DNA from: an uncultured Tenacibaculum sp.
GTDB lineage: Bacteria; Bacteroidota; Bacteroidia; Flavobacteriales; Flavobacteriaceae
Direction of reading: 5' to 3'
DNA: 64,000 nt
Assembly (NCBI GenBank): GCA_947504185.1
Contig: CANNGJ010000002.1
Location: forward strand, 124,001 to 188,000
Below are positions 36,734 to 45,469 of the stretch, piece by piece. Every line of letters begins with the position of its first letter. Within the stretch, counting starts at the first letter, position 1. The notes beneath the pieces are model-generated. The model worked only from the letters and a program-made list of their open reading frames with translations, was not told where the DNA came from and did no database searches. The position numbers and the translations under genes were made by a program.

Positions 36734-36761
36734 TTATCATCTTGTTATTACAAGGTAAATT

Positions 36762-37961
36762 TTAATATTCTTGGTATAGGAAATCACTATAAGGAAATCG
36801 CTGGATATGAATCTTTTTCACTTCATCGTACGTCTTTTCTTTAAAGTTCTCTAAATTATCTTTATTAAGTGCTGAAATAAAAATATTTTCTTTTTCTAAA
36901 TCATTCATCCAAGTTTTTTCCCAATCAGCTAATGTATAATGTGCTTTTGTTTTCTCAGTAACTATATCATCCTCATCTATAGTTTCATGAGTATACGCAT
37001 CAATTTTATTAAAAACCATTACTGTAGGTTTATTAGCGCTATCTATCTCGTCTAATATCTTATTTACAGAAGCAATGTGGTCTTCAAAATTTGGGTGAGA
37101 AATATCAACTACATGTAGTAATAAATCTGCTTCACGAACTTCATCTAAGGTAGATTTGAAAGATTCAACCAATTGAGTTGGCAGTTTTCTAATAAATCCA
37201 ACAGTATCTGTCATTAAAAAAGGAATGTTCTTAATCACTACTTTTCTTACTGTAGTATCTAATGTTGCAAAAAGTTTATTCTCTGCAAAAACATCACTCT
37301 TACTTATCACATTCATTAAAGTAGACTTACCTACATTAGTATAACCTACTAAAGCAACACGAACCATTTTACCACGATTCTTTCGTTGAACTGCCATTTG
37401 TTTATCAATAGTTATCAGTTTCTTTTTTAGTAAAGTAATTTTATCTCTAATAATACGTCGATCCGTTTCAATTTCTGTTTCTCCAGGACCACGCATACCA
37501 ATACCTCCTTTTTGCTTATCAAGGTGAGTCCATAATCGAGTTAATCTTGGAAGTAAATATTGATACTGCGCTAACTCTACCTGTGCTTTAGCTGAACTTG
37601 TTTGTGCTCTACTCGCAAAAATATCTAGAATCAAGTTTGTTCTATCTAATATCTTACAATCTAAAAAATTCTCTATATTTCTTATTTGAGCAGGAGATAA
37701 CTCGTCATCGAAAATTGCGGTTCCGATATTGTGAGATTCAATATATGCTTTCACTTCCTCTAACTTACCAGTTCCTAAGAAGGTTTTAGGATTTGGTTTC
37801 TCAAGTTTTTGAGTAAAGCGTTTTACAGGTACTCCACCAGCTGTTAAGGTTAAAAAATCCAACTCGTCTAAATACTCTTTAGATTGTTTTTCATTTTGAT
37901 TCTGGGTTATAATACCTATTAAAACCGCTTTTTCTGATATGGCTTCTCGTGTTTCTATCAT
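36762..37961 (-). CDS. hflX: GTPase HflX
   Basis: This 399-residue GTPase binds ribosomes and helps to split or rescue stalled ones under stress. The N-terminal HflX domain (about 20-190) is followed by the G domain with GYTNVGKSTLMN (G1), DTVGFIRKLP (G3) and FNKIDAY (G4). The segment GGIGMRGPGETEIETDRR is the HflX hallmark linker. A pair of tandem -7 elements lies right upstream, the nearer only 6 nt before the ATG, so the mRNA may be leaderless. Confidence 0.95.
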   Translation of the reverse strand: MIETREAISEKAVLIGIITQNQNEKQSKEYLDELDFLTLTAGGVPVKRFTQKLEKPNPKTFLGTGKLEEVKAYIESHNIGTAIFDDELSPAQIRNIENFLDCKILDRTNLILDIFASRAQTSSAKAQVELAQYQYLLPRLTRLWTHLDKQKGGIGMRGPGETEIETDRRIIRDKITLLKKKLITIDKQMAVQRKNRGKMVRVALVGYTNVGKSTLMNVISKSDVFAENKLFATLDTTVRKVVIKNIPFLMTDTVGFIRKLPTQLVESFKSTLDEVREADLLLHVVDISHPNFEDHIASVNKILDEIDSANKPTVMVFNKIDAYTHETIDEDDIVTEKTKAHYTLADWEKTWMNDLEKENIFISALNKDNLENFKEKTYDEVKKIHIQRFPYSDFLYQEY

Positions 37962-37967
37962 AGGTTA

Positions 37968-37983
37968 CAAAAGTACAAATTTA
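37968..37983 (-). promoter_or_regulatory. Tandem -7 elements at the hflX start
   Basis: On the minus strand the sequence reads TAAATTTG directly followed by TACTTTTG, two perfect TAnnTTTG copies in 16 bp. The nearer ends 6 nt before the ATG. Confidence 0.65.
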
Positions 37984-38026
37984 TCAACTCAACTAATATC
38001 TTTTAATTACTTGTTTGGCAAAAAAG

Positions 38027-38593
38027 CTAAACGATTATCTCTCGAATTTTATTTTTTAAAACTGGGAGCACTTCTTTTTCAAACCAAGGGTTTTTAGTTA
38101 ACCAAAACCTATTTCTTGGTGATGGATGTGGTAATACAAAGTGTTTAGGTAAATATTCTTGAAAATTATCAACAGTTTCAGTTAATGTTCTCTTCGCTTG
38201 GTTTTTCAAGTAGTAATTTTGAGCATACATCCCAATTAAAACAACCAGTTCAATATTTTTTATCTTAGCCATTAACTCCTCATGCCATTGAGGTGCGCAC
38301 TCTTTTCTTGGAGGCAGATCTCCTGTTTTTCCTTTACCAGGATAACAGAATCCCATAGGTATTATTCCAAAATTATCAGTATTATAAAATTGCTTATCGG
38401 TAACATCCATCCATCTTCTAAGCTGCTTTCCGCTAGCATCATCCCAAGGAATTCCTGATTTATGAACTTTTGTTCCTGGGGCTTGCCCAATAATTATAAT
38501 TTTCGAAGACTTACTCGCAAAAACAACAGGATTAGGATCTATAAAGTCTTTACATAAGCTACACTCTCGAATATTACTTAATAATTTTTTCAT
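38027..38593 (-). CDS. Uracil-DNA glycosylase family protein
   Basis: This 188-residue protein has the UDG-fold motifs IIIIGQAPGTKVHKSGIPWD (about residues 31-50, catalytic region) and LPHPSPRNRFW (about 153-163, the intercalation loop). It begins with a Cys pair, Cys12 and Cys15, in ECSLCKDF, while a family 4 enzyme would need four Cys for its Fe-S cluster. Only a partial set is visible, so the family 4 role is unsure. It most likely removes a damaged or deaminated base from DNA, but the substrate is not defined. Confidence 0.75.
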   Translation of the reverse strand: MKKLLSNIRECSLCKDFIDPNPVVFASKSSKIIIIGQAPGTKVHKSGIPWDDASGKQLRRWMDVTDKQFYNTDNFGIIPMGFCYPGKGKTGDLPPRKECAPQWHEELMAKIKNIELVVLIGMYAQNYYLKNQAKRTLTETVDNFQEYLPKHFVLPHPSPRNRFWLTKNPWFEKEVLPVLKNKIREIIV

Positions 38594-38617
38594 GCATTAA
38601 AGTTAAACTTAAAGCAT

Positions 38618-38656
38618 AAAAAAACACTCATTTTATTTTAAAATGAGTGTTTTTCT
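38618..38656. terminator. Strong terminator of the small gene (and of the region's left end)
   Basis: A perfect 16-bp stem (ACACTCATTTTA / TAAAATGAGTGT core) with a 2-nt loop has A and T runs on the two sides. It lies 15 nt after the stop of the 33-codon gene. Confidence 0.9.
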
Positions 38657-38670
38657 TCAAAATTTTTTAA

Positions 38671-38772
38671 TTAGTGGCTTATTGCGTAACTAGCTGCTTT
38701 ACCAAACTCTGCTAATTGTGCCAAAGCACTTTTAAAAAAACCTTGAATCCCCTTTAGTAATTGTTTTTTCAT
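38671..38772 (-). CDS. Small 33-residue protein, own promoter and terminator
   Basis: This small ORF starts with ATG at 38772 and ends with TAA at 38671. It encodes a 33-residue peptide beginning MKKQLLKGIQGFFKSALAQ and ending GKAASYAISH. It is basic and amphipathic, with no Cys. A TAAAA sequence lies about 11 nt before the ATG, as in flavobacterial ribosome sites. A perfect -7 element TAAATTTG is 28 nt upstream and a 16-bp-stem terminator follows. These signs make it a real, probably strongly expressed gene, but its function is unknown. I recall similar short peptides being annotated as hypothetical in Flavobacteriaceae; this is memory, not a search. Confidence 0.65.
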   Translation of the reverse strand: MKKQLLKGIQGFFKSALAQLAEFGKAASYAISH

Positions 38773-38800
38773 AATTATGTTTTATTAATTTCCCCTATTA

Positions 38801-38808
38801 CAAATTTA
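38801..38808 (-). promoter_or_regulatory. -7 promoter element for the 33-residue gene
   Basis: The minus strand reads TAAATTTG, an exact match. A TTTG lies 24 nt further upstream, slightly more than usual. Bases 38809-38936 hold nothing else I recognise. Confidence 0.6.
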
Positions 38809-38936
38809 CTGCATTAACTACTTGTTTTAAAGCAAAATGCACATAGATGTATAATTGGTATATAATTATGTATAAATAGTAATTTGTTATTTATTTTTAA
38901 CAAGCTACACAATAAAAGTCTACTAAAGGAGTTGGT

Positions 38937-39296
38937 TTAAAACTTTATAAAATCGTTAAAAGCTACATAATAAGGCTGGTTTTTAAAAACAGGTAGATCT
39001 ACACTTTCAGCGTTTGCAATACCTATTCCTGCAAACCAAACTTTTGCATTTTGCTTTTTTGCATGCTCTTTAAAAGTTTCCATCCATAATACGTCATACT
39101 CTTCTGGAGATTGAATATTATTTGTAGTTTTTACTAATACAAAAATAGTGGGTTCTCCTTTTTTAAATAATACAAATTGTGGATGTTTTTTAAGTTCGCT
39201 ATTAATAGCCACAAACTCATATCCCATTTGTTCCAGCTTTTTACCCACAATATTCATTCCTAAATTATGTAGTTCTTGCTCAGTAAGTGCTTGCAT
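38937..39296 (-). CDS. Conserved hypothetical protein coupled to the DEAD-box helicase
   Basis: This 119-residue soluble protein has alternating strands (FVAINSELKKHPQFVLFKKG, then PTIFVLVKTT and KVWFAGIGIAN) that recall an endonuclease-like alpha/beta fold, though no catalytic motif is clear. Flavobacterial proteins of this type are sometimes named NQR subunit F in databases (recollection), but no FAD or Fe-S motif is present, so that name is misleading. The start overlaps the stop of the helicase gene by one base (TAATG), so the two are co-translated. Confidence 0.65.
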   Translation of the reverse strand: MQALTEQELHNLGMNIVGKKLEQMGYEFVAINSELKKHPQFVLFKKGEPTIFVLVKTTNNIQSPEEYDVLWMETFKEHAKKQNAKVWFAGIGIANAESVDLPVFKNQPYYVAFNDFIKF

Positions 39297-40651
39297 TATT
39301 TCTTTTTATTACGTCTGTTGTAATTTTTATCACCACGCGTTTTTGGCTTCTTATACTTCTTTGCAATTTCTCTACGATAAGACCCGCCTAGGTTCACCTT
39401 ACTATTCTTTTCACTCTTTTCGTGAAACGCAGGACCCGGAACATACTCTTGTGAAGTTCTGTTTTTAGAAATTTCTCGCTCTTCTTTAGGACGTTCTTCC
39501 TCTGTTAATTGTTTTGAAATTTCTACCTGCTCAGGAATTTCTAATTTCGGAATCTCATATTTCATCAATTCCTCAATTCGTTGTTTTGCTTCCTGTTCTT
39601 TTTCTGTAGTAAATAAAATTGTTTTTCCTTCATGTTCTGCACGTCCTGTACGACCAATTCGATGCATATAATTTTCAGGAAAATGCGGTGTATTAAAGTT
39701 AATTACATGAGTAACTTCTTCTAAGTCTAATCCACGTGCAATTACATCAGTAGCAATTAAAACTCGCTTTTCACCTTTATTAAACTGTTCGATAGAACGT
39801 AAACGATAATTTTGTGTTTTATTAGAATGTATTACACATGTTTGAGAAGGAAACTCTTCTTTAATACATTCAAATAATCGATCTGCATTTCTTTTATTAG
39901 GAGCAAAAACTAGTACTTTACTAAACTCAGACTTATCAAATAATAGCTCGTTTAGTAAGTTAACTTTTGTGTAGAAATTAGGCACATCGTAAGCTACTTG
40001 TTGTATATTATCAAGTGGTGTTCCACTAACTGCAATAGCTATCTTTTTAGGCGCAATAAAAAAGTCATCAATTAATGCTTCTACATCTTGAGTCATCGTT
40101 GCAGAAAACATAATATTTTGACGACGTTGTGGTAATAAATCGAAGATATTTAATAATTGAAATCTAAATCCTAAATCTAACATTACATCCACTTCATCAA
40201 TCACCAATTTCTGGATAGACTTTAGCTTTAAAACTCTGCTAATAGCTAAATCATATAAACGCCCTGGTGTAGCTACAATAACATCTGCACCTTGCATTAC
40301 TGCTTGTTTATGACGATTTAAATTTACACCTCCATATACCCCAATGGTACGTAAGGTCATGTATTTTGCAAGTTTTTCTATTTCATCTACTACTTGCACT
40401 ACTAATTCACGCGTAGGAACTAAAACTAACACTCTTGGATGTTGCTGCTTAGAAAACTTTAAATCACGAAGTATAGGTAACATATAAGCAAATGTTTTAC
40501 CTGTACCTGTTTGTGCGATACCCACCATATCTTTACCTGATCTGATTACAGGAAAAGCTTGTTCTTGAACTGGTGTTGGATTCTCAAAACCAAGGTCTTC
40601 GATTGAGTTACGCAACGCATTAGATAAGTCTATATCTTGAAAAGTAGTCAT
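39296..40651 (-). CDS. DEAD-box RNA helicase
   Basis: This 451-residue protein has a Q-motif region (NPTPVQEQAFP), Walker A AQTGTGKT, PTRELVVQ and the motif II DEVD (instead of DEAD), SAT in motif III and HRIGRTGR in motif VI. The C-terminal tail (about 370-451) is basic, ending in a Lys/Arg-rich stretch, which should bind RNA. It is an RhlE-like helicase in architecture. A perfect -7 element lies 16 nt before the ATG, and it is followed by the coupled hypothetical gene. Confidence 0.93.
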   Translation of the reverse strand: MTTFQDIDLSNALRNSIEDLGFENPTPVQEQAFPVIRSGKDMVGIAQTGTGKTFAYMLPILRDLKFSKQQHPRVLVLVPTRELVVQVVDEIEKLAKYMTLRTIGVYGGVNLNRHKQAVMQGADVIVATPGRLYDLAISRVLKLKSIQKLVIDEVDVMLDLGFRFQLLNIFDLLPQRRQNIMFSATMTQDVEALIDDFFIAPKKIAIAVSGTPLDNIQQVAYDVPNFYTKVNLLNELLFDKSEFSKVLVFAPNKRNADRLFECIKEEFPSQTCVIHSNKTQNYRLRSIEQFNKGEKRVLIATDVIARGLDLEEVTHVINFNTPHFPENYMHRIGRTGRAEHEGKTILFTTEKEQEAKQRIEELMKYEIPKLEIPEQVEISKQLTEEERPKEEREISKNRTSQEYVPGPAFHEKSEKNSKVNLGGSYRREIAKKYKKPKTRGDKNYNRRNKKK

Positions 40652-40667
40652 TTATGCAAAATTTGTG

Positions 40668-40675
40668 CAAAGGTA
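40668..40675 (-). promoter_or_regulatory. -7 promoter element for the DEAD-box helicase unit
   Basis: The minus strand reads TACCTTTG, an exact TAnnTTTG match 16 nt before the ATG. Confidence 0.6.
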
Positions 40676-40727
40676 CGTTTTCTATCTTCAAGTACCACAA
40701 GTATATTCTTTCAACAAAATCTTATTA

Positions 40728-40766
40728 AAAAAAAGAAAACCGATACATTTCTGTATCGGTTTTAAT
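40728..40766 (-). terminator. Terminator of the nqr operon
   Basis: The stem AAAACCGATACA / TGTATCGGTTTT with a 4-nt loop lies right after the nqrF stop, with a T-run on the minus strand. Confidence 0.88.
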
Positions 40767-40785
40767 ATATATTAACATTGAGTTT

Positions 40786-42102
40786 CTATCCTCCAAAGTC
40801 ATCAAATCGGATGTTTTCGTCATCAAGACCAAAATCTTCTCCCATTTTTTGTACTGCTTTGTTCATTAATGGTGGTCCACAGAAATATAATTCTAAATCT
40901 TCAGGACTATCGTGTTTAGATAAATACTCATCTATTACAACTTGGTGAATAAACCCTGTAAATCCATCTCCAGATTCATCATTAACATCTGCTTTAACTT
41001 TCCAGTTGTCTTGCTCTAATGGATCTGAAAGAGCAATAAAGAACTTAAAGTTTGGAAAATCTTTTTCTAATGCTCTAAAATAGTGAATGTAAAATAATTC
41101 TGCTTTAGAACGACCTCCATACCAATATGTTACTTTTCTACCAGTTTTTAATGTTCTAAATAAATGATAAATATGTGAACGCATTGGTGCCATACCTGCT
41201 CCACCACCTACATATAACATTTCTGCTTCAGACTCGTTGATAAAGAATTCTCCATAAGGCCCAGAAATAGTTACTTTATCTCCTGGCTTTTGGTTAAAAA
41301 TGTAAGAAGAAGCAATACCAGGATTTACATCCATCCATCCGCCTTTAGCGCGATCGAAAGGAGGTGTTGCAACACGAACATTTAACATGATTTCACGCCC
41401 TTCTGCAGGGTAAGAAGCCATAGAATATGCACGTTCTACAATTTCAGTATTTTTCATTACTAATGGCCTTAGGTTAAATTTATCCCAATCAGCCTCAAAT
41501 TTTTCAGGTTCACCTGGATGATCTTGTGGATGTGCTGAAATATCCATATCTGAATATTTAATCTCACATTCAGGGATTTCAATTTGAATATATCCACCAG
41601 CTTTATAATCCATATCTTCTGGAATCTCAACTACGAACTCTTTAATAAAAGTTGCTACGTTATAGTTACGCACTACTGTTGCTTCCCATTTCTTAATTCC
41701 AAAAATTTCTTCTGGAATAGAAATATCCATGTCTTGCTTTACTTTAACCTGACATGCTAAACGAATACCGTGTTGTAATTCTTTACGTGTAAAGTGAGGT
41801 GTTTCTGTTGGTAAAGCTTCACCTCCACCAGAATTTACGTGACACTCACATTGTACACAAGATCCACCACCACCACATGCAGATGGCAAGAAAATCTTCT
41901 CGTTTCCTAAGGTTGTTAACAATGTAGCTCCTGAAGCTACTTCAATTGTTTTATCACCATTAATCGTAATCTTTACAGGTCCCGATGGTGCTAATTTTTG
42001 TTTTACAAATAATAACAATCCTACTAAAACTAATACAATTGCTAAGAATGCGACTACAGTTACAGCTACTGTACCTCCAGTACTTACTTCTAAAAACATC
42101 AT
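40786..42102 (-). CDS. nqrF: Na+-translocating NADH-quinone reductase subunit F
   Basis: This 438-residue subunit accepts electrons from NADH. It has an N-terminal helix (about 9-32), a 2Fe-2S domain with Cys76, Cys82, Cys85 and Cys117 ([12 protein letters not shown]), and a FAD/NADH reductase domain with RAYSMASYP for FAD binding and [12 protein letters not shown]. It is the last gene of the nqr operon. Its start shares one base with the stop of nqrE. Confidence 0.96.
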   Translation of the reverse strand: MMFLEVSTGGTVAVTVVAFLAIVLVLVGLLLFVKQKLAPSGPVKITINGDKTIEVASGATLLTTLGNEKIFLPSACGGGGSCVQCECHVNSGGGEALPTETPHFTRKELQHGIRLACQVKVKQDMDISIPEEIFGIKKWEATVVRNYNVATFIKEFVVEIPEDMDYKAGGYIQIEIPECEIKYSDMDISAHPQDHPGEPEKFEADWDKFNLRPLVMKNTEIVERAYSMASYPAEGREIMLNVRVATPPFDRAKGGWMDVNPGIASSYIFNQKPGDKVTISGPYGEFFINESEAEMLYVGGGAGMAPMRSHIYHLFRTLKTGRKVTYWYGGRSKAELFYIHYFRALEKDFPNFKFFIALSDPLEQDNWKVKADVNDESGDGFTGFIHQVVIDEYLSKHDSPEDLELYFCGPPLMNKAVQKMGEDFGLDDENIRFDDFGG

Positions 42103-42839
42103 TATTCTGTAATTTTTTTAGTGTTATCTGCTAATTTTTCAGCATCCTCTTTTACCTCTTCCTTCTTTTCTTCTATCTTGATTTCTGCTTTAGGAGCTTC
42201 TTCTTTCTTCGCTTCATCGTCACCTCCTGTTAACATACCTCCAAAACTCATAAATCCAATCGCCATTAAACCAGTAATAATAAAAGTAATCCCTAATCCT
42301 CTTAATGCTGGTGGTACTGATGAGTATCTGATTTTCTCACGAATCGCAGCAATTGCTAAAATTGCTAAAAACCATCCGATACCTGAACCAATACCATAAG
42401 TTAATGATAACCCTAATGTTGGAATTTCACGAGATTGCATAAATAAAGATCCTCCTAAAATTGCACAGTTTACTGCAATTAACGGTAAGAAAATACCTAA
42501 AGAGTTATATAATGCTGGTGCAAATTTTTCAACAATAATTTCTACCAGTTGTACCATCGTTGCAATTGTTGCAATAAACATGATAAATGATAAGAAACTT
42601 AAATCGTAATCTGCATATTCAGCTCCTAACCAAGATAATGCTCCTGGTTGTAATAAATATTGGTCTAATAACCAGTTAATAGGTACTGTTACAGCTAATA
42701 CAAAGATAACTGCAGCTCCTAAACCAACTGCTGTTGATACTTTTTTAGATACCGCTAAGTAAGAACACATTCCTAAGAACGTAGCAAATACCATGTTATC
42801 AATAAATATCGACTTGAAAAATAATTCTAAATGTTCCAT
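42102..42839 (-). CDS. nqrE: Na+-translocating NADH-quinone reductase subunit E, with charged tail
   Basis: This 245-residue subunit has six membrane helices over residues 1-205, with the Cys-containing segments [11 protein letters not shown] and [10 protein letters not shown] that hold an intramembrane iron centre in known NQR. A Lys/Glu-rich tail of about 40 residues (207-245, with [20 protein letters not shown]) follows. Most NqrE proteins end near 200 residues, so this tail is unusual and should lie in the cytoplasm or periplasm as an unstructured segment. No insertion breaks the core. Confidence 0.94.
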   Translation of the reverse strand: MEHLELFFKSIFIDNMVFATFLGMCSYLAVSKKVSTAVGLGAAVIFVLAVTVPINWLLDQYLLQPGALSWLGAEYADYDLSFLSFIMFIATIATMVQLVEIIVEKFAPALYNSLGIFLPLIAVNCAILGGSLFMQSREIPTLGLSLTYGIGSGIGWFLAILAIAAIREKIRYSSVPPALRGLGITFIITGLMAIGFMSFGGMLTGGDDEAKKEEAPKAEIKIEEKKEEVKEDAEKLADNTKKITE

Positions 42840-42870
42840 TTTTCTATATTTTTAATGAACACTAACTAGG

Positions 42871-43515
42871 TTAGTCTTCAATTAATGCTTTGTTTCTACT
42901 ACGTTGAACCCAAATAATAATACCTACAACAATTAATGCCATTGGCGATAATAACATGAATCCGTTATTCTCATATCCTAAAGCATATAATCCTGTTTTT
43001 TCAATTGGGTCTCCTAATACTTTAAATCCTAATAAAGTACCAGAACCTAACAATTCTCTAAAGAAACCTACTGCAATTAAAATAACAGCGTATCCTAAAG
43101 CATTTCCAATTCCATCTAAGAACGATCTCCATGGTCCGTTACCTAAAGCAAATGCTTCAAAACGTCCCATAATAATACAGTTGGTAATAATTAACCCCAC
43201 AAATACCGAAAGTGTTTTACTTAACTCATAAGCAAATGCCTTTAATACTTGATCAACAATAATTACTAAAGCAGCAACTACGATTAACTGTACAATAATT
43301 CTAATTTTTGATGGAATGATATTTCTTAATAAAGAAATTACCACGTTTCCTATTCCTAATACAAACAATACCGATACAGACATTACAATAGATGCTTGTA
43401 ACTCTGCTGTAATCGCTAATGCAGAACAAATACCTAATACCTGAATAGTAATTGGGTTGTTATCTGCTAATGGGTCCGTAATTAACGCTGCGTCTTTTTT
43501 TGATAAAAGTCCCAT
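42871..43515 (-). CDS. nqrD: Na+-translocating NADH-quinone reductase subunit D
   Basis: This 214-residue subunit has six helices and is homologous to NqrE. The segments PLADNNPITIQVLGICSALA and NCIIMGRFEAFAL are characteristic, each with a Cys that helps bind iron in the membrane. Length and position between nqrC and nqrE are normal. Confidence 0.95.
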   Translation of the reverse strand: MGLLSKKDAALITDPLADNNPITIQVLGICSALAITAELQASIVMSVSVLFVLGIGNVVISLLRNIIPSKIRIIVQLIVVAALVIIVDQVLKAFAYELSKTLSVFVGLIITNCIIMGRFEAFALGNGPWRSFLDGIGNALGYAVILIAVGFFRELLGSGTLLGFKVLGDPIEKTGLYALGYENNGFMLLSPMALIVVGIIIWVQRSRNKALIED

Positions 43516-43517
43516 AA

Positions 43518-44258
43518 TTATTTCAATGTTTTAAAGTAAGGTACGTATAAACCTAATTCAGATTTAATCATTGCTGCAACACCGTCTCCAGTAATTGTTG
43601 CTCCTGCAATTGCATCTACCTCGTTATCATTTTTATCTTCGTTCTTCGGGTCGTTATTTGATTTAGAAACCGTGATTCCTTTAAAAGAACCATTGCTCAT
43701 TAAATTTTCTCCGATGAAATCATCCATAAAATAACGTTGCTTAATGTTAGCTCCTAATCCTGGTGTTTCTCCTTTATGATCGAAGAAAGCCCCTTGAACT
43801 ACCATGTTTTTATCCATTGCAACGTATCCCCATATAGCATCCCAAAGACCTTTACCTCTAATTGGTGCGATGTAAAACGTCTTACCGTCTTTTTCACCTA
43901 CAAATAATGGTAGCTTTCTTACGTTTCCTGCTTTTGCAGCTGTTTGTTGTTTTTTAACATCAATTAAATAAGCATTTGCATCTTCGGTAACTTTAGTTCC
44001 TTCGATTACTAATTGCTTTTTAATATATTTTGAAAACTCATCAGCTACTTTATCTTTCGATACAAAGATTGCGCTGCTCTCATCATTTTCATTAACACCC
44101 ATTGCATACAAAATATTTTGTTGCTTTTCGATACGCTTATTCGCGTCGATCATTGGGCGAAGCGATGAAGCTGTAAAAGCTAACAAGGCTCCTACTACTA
44201 ATACCATTCCGATGGCAAAAAGTAGCGTATATCCATTACTATCTGTTCTCTTACTCAT
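43518..44258 (-). CDS. nqrC: Na+-translocating NADH-quinone reductase subunit C
   Basis: This 246-residue subunit has one N-terminal helix (about 11-31) and a periplasmic FMN domain. The FMN is attached to the Thr in the motif DAIAGATIT near residue 225, equivalent to the SGAT motif of other NqrC proteins with Ala for Ser at the first place. The DHKGETPGLGANI segment is also typical. It lies two bases from nqrB and nqrD. Confidence 0.95.
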   Translation of the reverse strand: MSKRTDSNGYTLLFAIGMVLVVGALLAFTASSLRPMIDANKRIEKQQNILYAMGVNENDESSAIFVSKDKVADEFSKYIKKQLVIEGTKVTEDANAYLIDVKKQQTAAKAGNVRKLPLFVGEKDGKTFYIAPIRGKGLWDAIWGYVAMDKNMVVQGAFFDHKGETPGLGANIKQRYFMDDFIGENLMSNGSFKGITVSKSNNDPKNEDKNDNEVDAIAGATITGDGVAAMIKSELGLYVPYFKTLK

Positions 44259-44260
44259 AA

Positions 44261-45466
44261 TTAGGCAGTTTTAACTTTAGCACGTTTTAATCTTCTCTTT
44301 ACATTTCCTTGAACCACGTAATGGTCGATTGTTGGAGCAAAAACGTTCATTAATAAAATAGCTAACATTACTCCTTCTGGATATGCTGGGTTGAATACAC
44401 GTATCATAATCGAGATAAATCCGATTAAGAAACCGTAAATCCATTTTCCTTTATTTGTTTGTGAAGCAGATACAGGATCAGTAGCCATATATACAGCACC
44501 AAATGCAAATCCTCCAACTAATAAATGTTTCCAGAAATCTAAGCTCATTAATCCGTAAAACTTACTTGTTTCACCAATCCATCCTAAATCAACTACTTGA
44601 TTAAAGATGAATCCCATTACTAAAGCTCCGATTACTGCAGACAACATAATTCTCCAGCTTCCAATCTTTGTAAAGATTAAGAATAAACCTCCTAATAAAA
44701 TTAATAATGTTGACGTTTCTCCAATAGAACCTGGAATAAATCCGAAGAACATATCAGAAACTGAAAAGTTAGGAGCGGCATTCTGAGCTAAACTTCCTAA
44801 AACAGTTTCTCCAGAAATTGCATCAGCAGAACCTGCTAATTCTCTTGCTCCTTCTACCCATACTTTATCTCCACTCATCCAAGTTGGATATGCGAAGAAT
44901 AAAAATGCACGAATAGTTAAAGCTGGATTTAAAATGTTCATTCCAGTTCCTCCAAATACTTCTTTACCAATTACAACTCCAAATGCAACTGCAACAGCTA
45001 ACATCCATAATGGTAAATCGATTGGTACAATTAACGGAACTAACATTCCTGTTACTAAATATCCTTCTTCAATCTCGTGTCCTTTAATAATACAGAATAC
45101 GAATTCGATAGCTAAACCAACTACGTAAGAAACAATTACTAATGGTAAAATTTTTGCTGCTCCGACTAATAAGTTATCTAAGTTCCAAAAATCTCCACTA
45201 AAGAAAGACATTCCTTCAGTAAATCCGTTAATAGCTGCATAGTGTTGGTACCCTGCATTAAACATACCGAATAATAAACATGGTACTAAAGCCATGATTA
45301 CAATATTCATTGTACGTTTTAAATCATCTGCTGCCTTTATATGAGTTCCTCCGTGAGTTGTCTCATTTGGCAAGTATAAAAAAGTATGAAAACCATTAAA
45401 TAGCGGTGCCATTTTAGTTCCTTTATACTTTTCTTTTAAATTATGTAAGTTTTGTTTTAAGCCCAT
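44261..45466 (-). CDS. nqrB: Na+-translocating NADH-quinone reductase subunit B
   Basis: This 401-residue subunit has about ten helices and takes part in Na+ transport. The covalent FMN site should be Thr221 in ADAISGETVLG, where the usual Ala before Thr is Glu (SGET and not SGAT). The rest, with GTGMNILNPALTIRAFLFF and YMATDPVSA, is as expected. The variant motif needs checking for flavinylation. Confidence 0.95.
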   Translation of the reverse strand: MGLKQNLHNLKEKYKGTKMAPLFNGFHTFLYLPNETTHGGTHIKAADDLKRTMNIVIMALVPCLLFGMFNAGYQHYAAINGFTEGMSFFSGDFWNLDNLLVGAAKILPLVIVSYVVGLAIEFVFCIIKGHEIEEGYLVTGMLVPLIVPIDLPLWMLAVAVAFGVVIGKEVFGGTGMNILNPALTIRAFLFFAYPTWMSGDKVWVEGARELAGSADAISGETVLGSLAQNAAPNFSVSDMFFGFIPGSIGETSTLLILLGGLFLIFTKIGSWRIMLSAVIGALVMGFIFNQVVDLGWIGETSKFYGLMSLDFWKHLLVGGFAFGAVYMATDPVSASQTNKGKWIYGFLIGFISIMIRVFNPAYPEGVMLAILLMNVFAPTIDHYVVQGNVKRRLKRAKVKTA

Positions 45467-45469
45467 ATC

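Noticed and set aside
38937..39296. The hypothetical protein as a NQR subunit F
   Set aside because: It has no 2Fe-2S, FAD or NADH motif, and the true nqrF is at 40786-42102.
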